DNA from: Gammaproteobacteria bacterium
Lineage (GTDB): Bacteria; Pseudomonadota; Gammaproteobacteria; Steroidobacterales; Steroidobacteraceae
Reading direction: 5' to 3'
Length of the DNA: 35,504 bases
Assembly (NCBI GenBank): GCA_027452045.1
Contig: DAIDHH010000084.1
Span: forward strand, 1-35,504
Part shown: positions 30,211 through 35,504 of the stretch, one piece after another
Numbering within the stretch: the stretch's first letter is position 1
How the letters are laid out: the number at the start of each line of letters is the position of its first letter
Position numbers and translations under genes: made by a program
The notes under the pieces: generated by a model
The model's input: the letters and a program-made list of their open reading frames with translations, nothing else
What the model was told of the DNA's origin: nothing
Database searches by the model: none

Positions 30211-30264
30211 CCGGAATCCATGCCTTCGGCACCGCAACGAGACGCTCGTCACGACATGCCGGAC

Positions 30265-30294
30265 TTGACAGGAAGGTAAGGCATGCCATACTCT
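30265..30294 (+). promoter_or_regulatory. xis–int promoter with operator E
   Basis: -35 TTGACA (30265–30270) and -10 TACTCT (30289–30294) are 18 bp apart. GGTAAGGCATGCCATAC (30275–30291) matches 16 of 17 positions of the element operator and overlaps the -10. An ATG follows 6 nt after the -10, as at the pL-like promoter. Confidence 0.75.
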
Positions 30295-30300
30295 GAAACC

Positions 30301-30351
30301 ATGTTCTACGCGCCCTTTCACGAGCTCACGCCGGGAGGACGGTCATCATGA
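30301..30351 (+). CDS. Leaderless 16-codon ORF in front of xis
   Basis: MFYAPFHELTPGGRSS is encoded from ATG at 30301, 6 nt after the -10 box. Its stop overlaps the xis start as ATGA, and the xis ribosome site (GGAGG, nine bases before the ATG) lies inside it. It could be a leader peptide coupling leaderless initiation to xis translation. Confidence 0.45.
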   Translation: MFYAPFHELTPGGRSS

Positions 30352-30740
30352 CCGCCCAATCGATGCCGCCGCTGCCGATCCTCTTTACCCTGGAGGAGGT
30401 GGCGGGGCATCTGAGAGTGAGCGTGCGTACCGTGAAGCGATTCGTCCAATCCGGTAAGCTCGCCGCCGTGCGGTTCGGGCGTTCGGCCCGGGTCCGCCGG
30501 GAAGACCTCGAAATCTTTCTGCGCGAGGGCACATGCAAGACGAACGTGACCGGGTCGGACGCTTCTTCCTCAAGCGTTACAACAGCGCGAAATACTGGTA
30601 TATCTGCTGGTACGACCCCAAGACACGACAGACGGCTGGTGTTTCAACTGGCACGGCAGACCGCGACGCGGCGAGGCAAGCCCTCCTCGACCATGCCCTG
30701 CGACACGAGCGACCCACCGTCGGCGCCGATGCGCAGTTAG
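30348..30740 (+). CDS. xis: Excisionase-like MerR/HTH_17 protein
   Basis: The protein has 130 residues. LFTLEEVAGHLRVSVRTVKR, FVQSGKLAAVRFGRSARVRR and EDLEIFLREG (about 12–61) form a winged-helix excisionase domain. The remaining ~65 residues are low in structure and overlap the integrase gene by 208 bp in another frame, so the functional part is probably the first half. Excisionases bend attachment-site DNA and direct the integrase towards excision. Expression should follow the operator-controlled promoter just upstream. Confidence 0.75.
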   Translation: MTAQSMPPLPILFTLEEVAGHLRVSVRTVKRFVQSGKLAAVRFGRSARVRREDLEIFLREGTCKTNVTGSDASSSSVTTARNTGISAGTTPRHDRRLVFQLARQTATRRGKPSSTMPCDTSDPPSAPMRS

Positions 30741-31852
30741 CCGAAGTTCTCCAAGCCTACTACATCCACTACGCGCAGCACCTGCCGAGCGCACCGGCGC
30801 AGCGGGCCGCGCAGCGCGATGCGCTCGATCTGTGGGGTGACGCGAATGTCAGCGCGCTCACCCGGAACAAGCAGTTGGAACTCGTGACCGCGCTACGCGA
30901 GCGCGGTCTCTCGGACTGGACCATCGACGGGCGCCTCAACCGCATCTGGGCCGCGATGAGCTGGTGCAAGCGCGACAACAAGGACCTCGTCATCCCCGAG
31001 CAAATCACGGCGGAGGATTGGAAACCGGTCCTCGTCGACCGTGACCGCACCTTCTCGCTCGAGGAACTCGCGGCGCTCTTCAACGCAGCGGCCGCCCGGC
31101 CGGAGAATGAGCGCTATACCCGCGAGCACTGGTGGCGATTTCTCGTGCTCGCAGTCGGTACGGCGAGCCGCGAGGCGGCGTTGCGAGAGCTCACCTGGGA
31201 TCGCGTCGATCTTCGTCTCGGGCGAATCCAACTCAACCCCGAGGGTCGACGCCAGACGAAAAAGCGCCGGCCGACCATCGTGATCGCCCCGACGCTCGCC
31301 GCGGAACTCGCCGCCTGGCGCGAAGAGGACGTGGCGGCAGGTGCCGCCACCCATGCCAAGGTCCCGCCGAGGCCCCCTGGCGCGGCCGGCACACTCGGTA
31401 CCCGGGGCGAGGCGCATGTCATCACGTACTACGGCAAGCCGCTTGCCACCCGCGAGTTCTTCGACTTGCTCGCAGAGAAGGCCGGTGTCAGCGGCGGGCC
31501 GAACGTCATTCGGCACACCGTGCGCACGTGGCTCGCGGAGGATGGCGTGCCGGACTCCGAGGCGGATGTCTTCATGGGGCACCGGGAGGAAGGCAGCCCC
31601 ACAGGGCGGCGGTACAAGCACCGGCGGCCCGAGTATCTGCGCAACGTGGCGGACAGCATCGAGGGTCTCTACGAGGCGGTCGCAGGACTCCTCACGCGGT
31701 CCTTCAAGAGTCACGTGACGGTGGACCAGCCGGCGCCGGATGACCCCCATGTACGCGCGGCCGCCGCCATGGCGAGGCGGCGCGGCGAGACGCGGGTGTG
31801 CAATTTCTTCGATCCGGTCGCCGCCGAAGACTCGGGAGCCGGCGGAGAGTGA
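30533..31852 (+). CDS. int: Tyrosine-recombinase integrase
   Basis: The protein has 439 residues from ATG at 30533, with GAGG just upstream. The N-terminal KYWYICWYDPKTRQTAGVST is an arm-binding-type domain; a core-binding domain follows (about 65–160). The catalytic set is complete: Arg213 (GTASREAALRELTWD), His328 and Arg331 (IRHTVR), His350 (FMGHREEG) and nucleophile Tyr361 (RRYKH). A C-terminal tail of about 60 residues is extra. It is the last gene of the plus arm and stands 74 bp from the tRNA-Gly 3' end, the usual place for an integrase that uses a tRNA attachment site. Confidence 0.93.
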   Translation: MQDERDRVGRFFLKRYNSAKYWYICWYDPKTRQTAGVSTGTADRDAARQALLDHALRHERPTVGADAQLAEVLQAYYIHYAQHLPSAPAQRAAQRDALDLWGDANVSALTRNKQLELVTALRERGLSDWTIDGRLNRIWAAMSWCKRDNKDLVIPEQITAEDWKPVLVDRDRTFSLEELAALFNAAAARPENERYTREHWWRFLVLAVGTASREAALRELTWDRVDLRLGRIQLNPEGRRQTKKRRPTIVIAPTLAAELAAWREEDVAAGAATHAKVPPRPPGAAGTLGTRGEAHVITYYGKPLATREFFDLLAEKAGVSGGPNVIRHTVRTWLAEDGVPDSEADVFMGHREEGSPTGRRYKHRRPEYLRNVADSIEGLYEAVAGLLTRSFKSHVTVDQPAPDDPHVRAAAAMARRRGETRVCNFFDPVAAEDSGAGGE

Positions 31853-31857
31853 TGCAG

Positions 31858-31887
31858 ATCACGCGCGGCGCGTGGTTCGCGCGTGAT
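31858..31887 (+). terminator. Hairpin after int
   Basis: ATCACGCGC (31858–31866) pairs perfectly with GCGCGTGAT (31879–31887) around a 12-base loop, 6 bp after the integrase stop. No T-run follows, so it may end transcription weakly, protect the mRNA end, or be an integrase arm or attachment-site feature. The region up to 31926 is otherwise empty and turns AT-rich towards the tRNA. Confidence 0.5.
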
Positions 31888-31926
31888 TCTGCCGGGGCCA
31901 CCGGATGTGCTAAGTAATTGATTTTA

Positions 31927-31950
31927 TGGAGCGGGAAACGAGGCTCGAAC
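31927..31950. other. Likely attachment-site core in the tRNA 3' end
   Basis: The integrase lies next to the T-arm and acceptor end of tRNA-Gly, with the CCA end (31927–31929) facing the element. Elements of this type recombine in that segment and restore the tRNA sequence. The exact core cannot be set because the other junction is outside the window. Confidence 0.5.
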
Positions 31951-32002
31951 TCGCGACCTCAACCTTGGCAAGGTTGCGCTCTACCAACTGAGCTATTCCC
32001 GC
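31927..32002 (-). tRNA. tRNA-Gly (GCC anticodon)
   Basis: The 76-nt gene folds as a full cloverleaf on the minus strand: acceptor GCGGGAA pairs with TTCCCGC, D-loop AGCTCAGTTGGTAGAGC, anticodon stem AACCT-TGCCAAG-style loop with GCC, T-arm GTTCGAGCC, discriminator T and encoded CCA. It is intact despite the neighbouring integration. Gene order uvrC–pgsA–tRNA-Gly is a known island insertion point in gammaproteobacteria. Confidence 0.96.
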
Positions 32003-32020
32003 ATCGCGGTGAGAGGCGGC

Positions 32021-32048
32021 ATTTTAGAGGCCGCCTGTCCGAAGTCAA
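32021..32048 (-). promoter_or_regulatory. Promoter of tRNA-Gly
   Basis: On the minus strand, TTGACT (32048–32043) and TAAAAT (32026–32021) are 16 bp apart, with a GC-rich stretch GCCGCC directly after the -10. That discriminator is typical of stringently controlled tRNA and rRNA promoters. A 7-bp stem (32014–32020 with 32030–32036) surrounds the -10. Confidence 0.65.
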
Positions 32049-32078
32049 GGCGCAGTTGCCGTGCCGGCGCCCGAGCGG

Positions 32079-32647
32079 CTACTCCTTGATCTCCGGGCGC
32101 TTCAGTTCAGGCCACGCGGCGCGCAGGTACGCCACCATCGAGACCAGGGTCGCGAGGGCCGCAAGCTCGGTGAGCATTACGCCGGTCGGGTAGGTCGGAA
32201 ATGCCTTCAGCGGCAGGCGATAGAGCATCATCGACAGCCCCACGATCTCAGAATGGTCTTCACCTTGCCGAGCTGCGATACGGCGACCTTGCGCCGCTGC
32301 CCGATTTCCGCCATCCACTCGCGCAGCGCCGAGATCGTGATCTCGCGCCCGATGATCACCGCCGCCGTGAGCACGATGAGTGGCCGGGTGTCGCGGCTCA
32401 CGATCAGCACCAGCGCGACAGCCACGATGAGCTTGTCGGCCACCGGATCGAGGAAAGCGCCGAGGCGCGAGGTCTGGCCGAGCCGGCGCGCGAAATAGCC
32501 ATCCAGGCTATCGGTGATCCCCGCCGCGGCGAACAGCAGGCCCGATGCCGGGCTCGCCCACGGATACGGCAGGAAAAAGAGCAACACGATGAGCGGGATA
32601 GCCGCGATGCGCAGCCACGTCAGCGTGTTCGGCAGGTTCCAGGGCAA
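32079..32647 (-). pseudogene. pgsA: pgsA (phosphatidylglycerophosphate synthase) with apparent frameshift
   Basis: Translation from TTG at 32647 gives NLPNTLTWLRIAAIPLIVLL, then the CDP-alcohol phosphotransferase motif DSLDGYFARRLGQTSRLGAF and LDPVADKL (D-G-x-x-A-R…G…D…D complete), and membrane helices. After QLGKVKTIL the frame runs into a stop at 32228. In the next frame the normal end continues (EIVGLSMMLYRLPLKAFPTY and on to ELKRPEIKE, stop at 32079). One base appears to be missing between 32248 and 32249; restoring it gives about 189 residues, normal for PgsA. The enzyme makes phosphatidylglycerol phosphate and is usually essential, so a sequencing or assembly error is at least as likely as a true mutation. 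Confidence 0.85.
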
Positions 32648-32659
32648 GGGCTCTCCCCT

Positions 32660-34480
32660 TCATGAGCCGGGATGCAGATGATCGTAAAGGGTGCGCGCCA
32701 TGGTTGCTCCGATTCCGGCCACCTTTTCGAGGTCCGCCACCCCGGCGCGCAACACCCCCTGCAGGCCCCCGAAATGCGTGAGCAGCGCCCGACGCTTGGC
32801 CGGACCCAGACCCGGAACCGTCTCCAGCACCGATTCGGTGTAGCGCCGCGCGCGCTTGCGCCGGTGGCCGGTGATCGCAAAGCGGTGCGCCTCGTCCCGG
32901 ATCCGCTGGATGAGCCGCAGCGCCGGGGAATGGGCCTCGGGGACCCTCGGCACGCGCTCCCCGTACACGAACAGCCGCTCCTGGCCGGGGCGCCGGTCGG
33001 GTCCCTTGGCCACCCCGACCAGGGTGAGCTCGCCGAAACCGAGGGCGCTGAGCGCCTCGTGCACCCCGTCTATCTGCCCGAGACCGCCATCGATGAGCAG
33101 AAGATCGGGCGGCGGCACCTCCTCGTGCCGAATCCGGGTGTAGCGGCGCTCGATGGCCTGGCGGAGGGCGGCATAGTCATCCCCCGGCGTGACGCCCGTG
33201 ATGTTGAAGCGCCGGTATTCCTTCTTGAGCGGGCCTTCCGTTCCAAAGACCACGCACGAGGCGACCGTTCCCTCCCCACCCGTGTGACTGATGTCGAAGC
33301 ATTCCATGCGCGAGGGCGGCGCGAGCAAATCGAGCTCAGCGGCGAGCGCGGCGAGCATCTCCTCCATCCCCTGCCGGCGCGAGAGCCGCATTCGCAACGC
33401 CTGCGCGGCGTTCTCCCGCGTCAGCTCGACCCACCTCACCGCCAGACCTCGCGACGGCGAGCGCACCTGGACGGCGTGCCCGGCCCGGGTGCCTAGCGCC
33501 TGCCCGAGCGCCTCGGCATCCTCGAGCCTGCGCCCGAGGAGCACCTCGGGCGGGGGGTCATGGTTGGCGTAATACTGCATGAGGAAGGATGCAAGCGCCT
33601 CACCGGGCTCGGCCAGTGCCGCCCGGGGAAAGCTGCTGCTGGTGCCGAGGTTGCGACCGCCGCGCACCAACATCACGCTGACCGCATACTCGCCCGGCTC
33701 CCCGGCAATATCGACCACGTCCACATCGCGCTCATCCTCGGCCGTCACCACCTGCTGGGCCTGGATCGCCTTGAGCGCCGCGAGCTGATCCCGGACCTGC
33801 GCGGCGCGCTCGAAATCGAGCTGACTCGAAGCGTCCAGCATGCGCGCCTGCAGGGTGGCGTTGACCTCATTGCTGCGCCCCTCGAGCACCTTGACGGCCG
33901 AGTCGATGTCCTGCGCGTAGGCCTCGCGCGTGATGAGCGCGACGCACGGCGCCGAGCAGCGGCCGATCTGGTACTGCAGGCACGGGCGGCTGCGGTTCTC
34001 GAAGAAACTGTCGCGGCAATTGCGGATGCGGAAGAGCTTCTGCAGCTGGTTCAGGGTATCGCGCACCGCTCCGGCGCCGGGGAAGGGACCGAAGTAGCGC
34101 CCGGGGGCGCTGCGCGGGCCGCGGTAGAAAACGAGCCGCGGGAAGGGGTGATTCGCGGTGAGATGGATGTAGGGATAGCTCTTGTCGTCGCGCAGCACGA
34201 CGTTGTAGCGCGGCCGATGCTCCTTGATGAGGTTGTACTCGAGGAGCAGCGCCTCGGTCTCGGAGTTGGTGACCGTGACCTCGATGTCCGCGATCTGGTG
34301 CACCAGCGCCTGCACCTTCGGGTTGACGTTGCTCGCCACGAAATACGAGCTCACCCGGTCCTTGAGACTGCGCGCCTTGCCGACGTAGAGGAGCTCATGG
34401 GAGGCGCCGTACATGCGATAGACGCCCGGACGGCGCGGCAGCGCGGCGAGGAACGCCTTGTGGTCGAAGGCGGAGTTCAT
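32660..34480 (-). CDS. uvrC: UvrABC excinuclease subunit C
   Basis: The protein has 606 residues, the usual UvrC length. The N-terminal GIY-YIG nuclease reads GVYRMYGASHELLYVGKARS (about 19–38); a Cys-rich segment RPCLQYQIGRCSAPCVALIT follows; the UVR domain is near 195–235 (LDFERAAQVRDQLAALKAIQ). The RNase-H-like nuclease has MECFDISHTGGEGTVASCVV and LLLIDGGLGQIDGV, and the C-terminus holds paired helix-hairpin-helix motifs (ETVPGLGPAKRRALLTHFGG). It makes the two incisions in nucleotide-excision repair. It precedes pgsA by 12 bp. Confidence 0.97.
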   Translation of the reverse strand: MNSAFDHKAFLAALPRRPGVYRMYGASHELLYVGKARSLKDRVSSYFVASNVNPKVQALVHQIADIEVTVTNSETEALLLEYNLIKEHRPRYNVVLRDDKSYPYIHLTANHPFPRLVFYRGPRSAPGRYFGPFPGAGAVRDTLNQLQKLFRIRNCRDSFFENRSRPCLQYQIGRCSAPCVALITREAYAQDIDSAVKVLEGRSNEVNATLQARMLDASSQLDFERAAQVRDQLAALKAIQAQQVVTAEDERDVDVVDIAGEPGEYAVSVMLVRGGRNLGTSSSFPRAALAEPGEALASFLMQYYANHDPPPEVLLGRRLEDAEALGQALGTRAGHAVQVRSPSRGLAVRWVELTRENAAQALRMRLSRRQGMEEMLAALAAELDLLAPPSRMECFDISHTGGEGTVASCVVFGTEGPLKKEYRRFNITGVTPGDDYAALRQAIERRYTRIRHEEVPPPDLLLIDGGLGQIDGVHEALSALGFGELTLVGVAKGPDRRPGQERLFVYGERVPRVPEAHSPALRLIQRIRDEAHRFAITGHRRKRARRYTESVLETVPGLGPAKRRALLTHFGGLQGVLRAGVADLEKVAGIGATMARTLYDHLHPGS

Positions 34481-34489
34481 CCGCCCATT

Positions 34490-35161
34490 TTAGACGCCTG
34501 CGAGCTCGCAGGCTCGCGCCACGACCTTCTGGAACATCGGCGCGGTGAGGCGGCGGGTCGAGGTGTTGTAGCGGCTGCAGTGGTAGGAGTCGATGAGATG
34601 CATCCCCTCACCGAGGGGGTGTTCGCGGCCATGGGCGAAGGGGAATGCACTGCGCTTGCGCCCGGTGGCCGTGAGGAAGGCGTCATGGGCGATCCGTCCG
34701 AGCGCCAGCACCACCCGCACGTGCTTCAGTCCCTCGAGCTCGGCGGCGAGATATCCATTGCAGGTGCGGATCTCCGCCGGCAGGGGCTTGTTCTGCGGCG
34801 GCACGCACTTGACGGAGTTGATGATGCGCAGATGACGCAGCTTGAGCGGATCATCTGCCGACTCGGAGTGCGCTCCCGTGGCGAGCCCCGCCGCGTGCAG
34901 CGTCTGGTAGAGCAGAATCCCCGCGTAGTCGCCCGTGAAGGGCCGTCCGGTTCGATTGGCGCCGTGCAGCCCCGGCGCGAGGCCCACGATCACGATGCGA
35001 GGGTCCGTCGCCCCGAACGACGGCACCGGGCGCGCCCAATAGTCCGGGTAGCGCTCCCGGACCTCCGCGAGGAACGCCGCGAGCCGCGGGCAGCGCGCGC
35101 AGTCCGGATCGTACGTCCGGTCGCGGTGAACCTTCAGTGCCGGCCGTCCCGACTCAGTCAT
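34490..35161 (-). CDS. Family 5 uracil-DNA glycosylase (UDGb-like)
   Basis: The protein has 223 residues from ATG at 35161. [20 protein letters not shown] carries two of the Fe–S cysteines; motif A is [20 protein letters not shown] (about 59–78), with the Ala/Gly-rich form of family 5; [20 protein letters not shown] supplies the other cysteines; the C-terminal motif is [15 protein letters not shown]. It removes uracil and some other deaminated bases. The last motif usually reads HPS; here it is HCS. It overlaps the end of icd by 8 bp. Confidence 0.85.
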   Translation of the reverse strand: MTESGRPALKVHRDRTYDPDCARCPRLAAFLAEVRERYPDYWARPVPSFGATDPRIVIVGLAPGLHGANRTGRPFTGDYAGILLYQTLHAAGLATGAHSESADDPLKLRHLRIINSVKCVPPQNKPLPAEIRTCNGYLAAELEGLKHVRVVLALGRIAHDAFLTATGRKRSAFPFAHGREHPLGEGMHLIDSYHCSRYNTSTRRLTAPMFQKVVARACELAGV

Positions 35162-35504
35162 CCATGTGTCGGATGATGGCCGTGGCGAAGCCCGAGCAGC
35201 TCATGAGCGTGGCGCCCGGGATGAGGCGCTGCAGATCCTCCTCGACGCTCTTGCGCGCGGCGAGCTCGCGCTTCGGCGCCTTGATGGCCTCGCGCAGTCG
35301 CGCCAGATCGTAGGTGAGCTCCTTGGCGGCGATCGTGTTGGTCACACCCTTGGTGATCAGATCCGCGGCCTCCGTCCAGCCGAGGTAGCGCAGCATCATC
35401 TCCGCGGAGAGGATGAGCGAGCTCGGATTGACGCGGTCCTTGCCCGCAAAGCCAGGCGCCGTGCCGTGGGTGGCCTCGAACACCGCCAGGCCGTCGCCGA
35501 TGTT
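35154..35504 (-). CDS. icd: NADP-dependent isocitrate dehydrogenase, C-terminal part (cut by window edge)
   Basis: The last 116 codons are visible. [20 protein letters not shown] then [20 protein letters not shown] is the conserved nucleotide-binding region of bacterial homodimeric isocitrate dehydrogenase. The protein ends [13 protein letters not shown], near the family's usual end. The enzyme converts isocitrate to 2-oxoglutarate in the TCA cycle. The ATG lies outside the window to the right. Confidence 0.93.
   Translation of the reverse strand, partial: NIGDGLAVFEATHGTAPGFAGKDRVNPSSLILSAEMMLRYLGWTEAADLITKGVTNTIAAKELTYDLARLREAIKAPKRELAARKSVEEDLQRLIPGATLMSCSGFATAIIRHMDD

Larger units (their letters stand above)
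1..31926. mobile_element. Lambda-like integrated element (prophage or phage-derived island), left end outside the window
   Basis: The right boundary is set by a tyrosine integrase lying directly against the 3' end of tRNA-Gly, after which ordinary chromosomal genes (pgsA, uvrC, UDG, icd) begin. Inside are a CI-like and a Cro-like repressor back to back, two divergent early arms with matched promoter/operator regions, replication genes, orphan DNA methyltransferases, SSB, excisionase and integrase. This order is that of a lambdoid early region. No virion or lysis gene is seen, so a satellite or a phage-plasmid relative remains possible. The left attachment site is not in the window. The extent beyond position 1 is unknown. 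Confidence 0.8.

Noticed and set aside
30533-30740. Programmed frameshift joining xis to int
   Set aside because: No convincing slippery heptamer or downstream structure is seen, and int has its own start with GAGG upstream.
31927-32002. tRNA-Gly damaged by the integration
   Set aside because: All stems pair, and the anticodon and CCA end are intact.
33560-35176. A 538-codon plus-strand frame opposite uvrC and the glycosylase
   Set aside because: uvrC and UDG are unmistakable on the minus strand; this is a codon-bias shadow.
1-35504. A CRISPR array for the csf genes
   Set aside because: I found no run of 25–40-bp direct repeats with similar-length unique spacers anywhere; the only dense repeats (15605–15933) are 7-bp words at roughly 9-bp spacing in both orientations.

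Overview
The window holds most of an integrated, lambda-style mobile element (left edge to about 31,926) and a short stretch of host chromosome (about 31,927 to 35,504). The host part reads icd – family 5 uracil-DNA glycosylase – uvrC – pgsA – tRNA-Gly(GCC), all on the minus strand. High GC, strongly GC-ending codons and the uvrC–pgsA–tRNA-Gly order suggest a gammaproteobacterium; I cannot place it further. pgsA carries an apparent one-base deletion.

The element lies against the 3' end of tRNA-Gly, next to a complete tyrosine integrase. It is laid out like a lambdoid prophage. A short CI-like repressor (18,976–19,257, +) sits between two divergent early arms. The minus-strand arm starts with a Cro-like gene and continues through a small possible ribbon-helix-helix protein, a superfamily 2 helicase, a repeat-filled gene, a J-domain-like zinc protein, a CHC2 primase zinc-finger protein and a DUF3987 protein. 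A second minus-strand operon (12,748 to 4,115) holds orphan N4/N6 and C5 DNA methyltransferases, a ParB–zinc-ribbon fusion, two tandem sigma/HTH paralogues and small phage-type proteins. The plus-strand arm (19,539 to 31,852) carries small zinc and membrane proteins, an HD phosphohydrolase, an HNH-like protein, XF1762 and DUF4031 proteins, a PD-(D/E)XK nuclease, an SNF2 helicase, SSB, a deoxyribonucleotidase, excisionase and integrase. No capsid, tail or lysis genes are seen; they could lie beyond the left edge, or be absent.

The most striking part is a type IV-A-like CRISPR effector operon at the left end (minus strand): csf1-like, a cas6/csf5-like endoribonuclease, csf3, csf2 and the start of a csf4/dinG helicase. 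There is no cas1/cas2 and no CRISPR array in the window. Its promoter carries a 16-bp palindrome between its -35 and -10 boxes. The same palindrome (consensus GGTATGGCATGCCATAC) recurs in the same position in the promoters of cro, of the opposite early arm, of the methyltransferase operon and of xis-int. The pL-like and pR-like promoters each carry two operators 22 bp apart, and one of these is an exact 17-bp inverted copy in the other region. I infer that one CI/Cro switch controls lysogeny, integration, DNA modification and the CRISPR effector. At least two of these promoters appear to make leaderless or nearly leaderless messages, with a start codon 6 nt after the -10 box.

Most genes within each arm overlap by 4 bp (ATGA or GTGA), which fixed many starts and exposed several very small genes.
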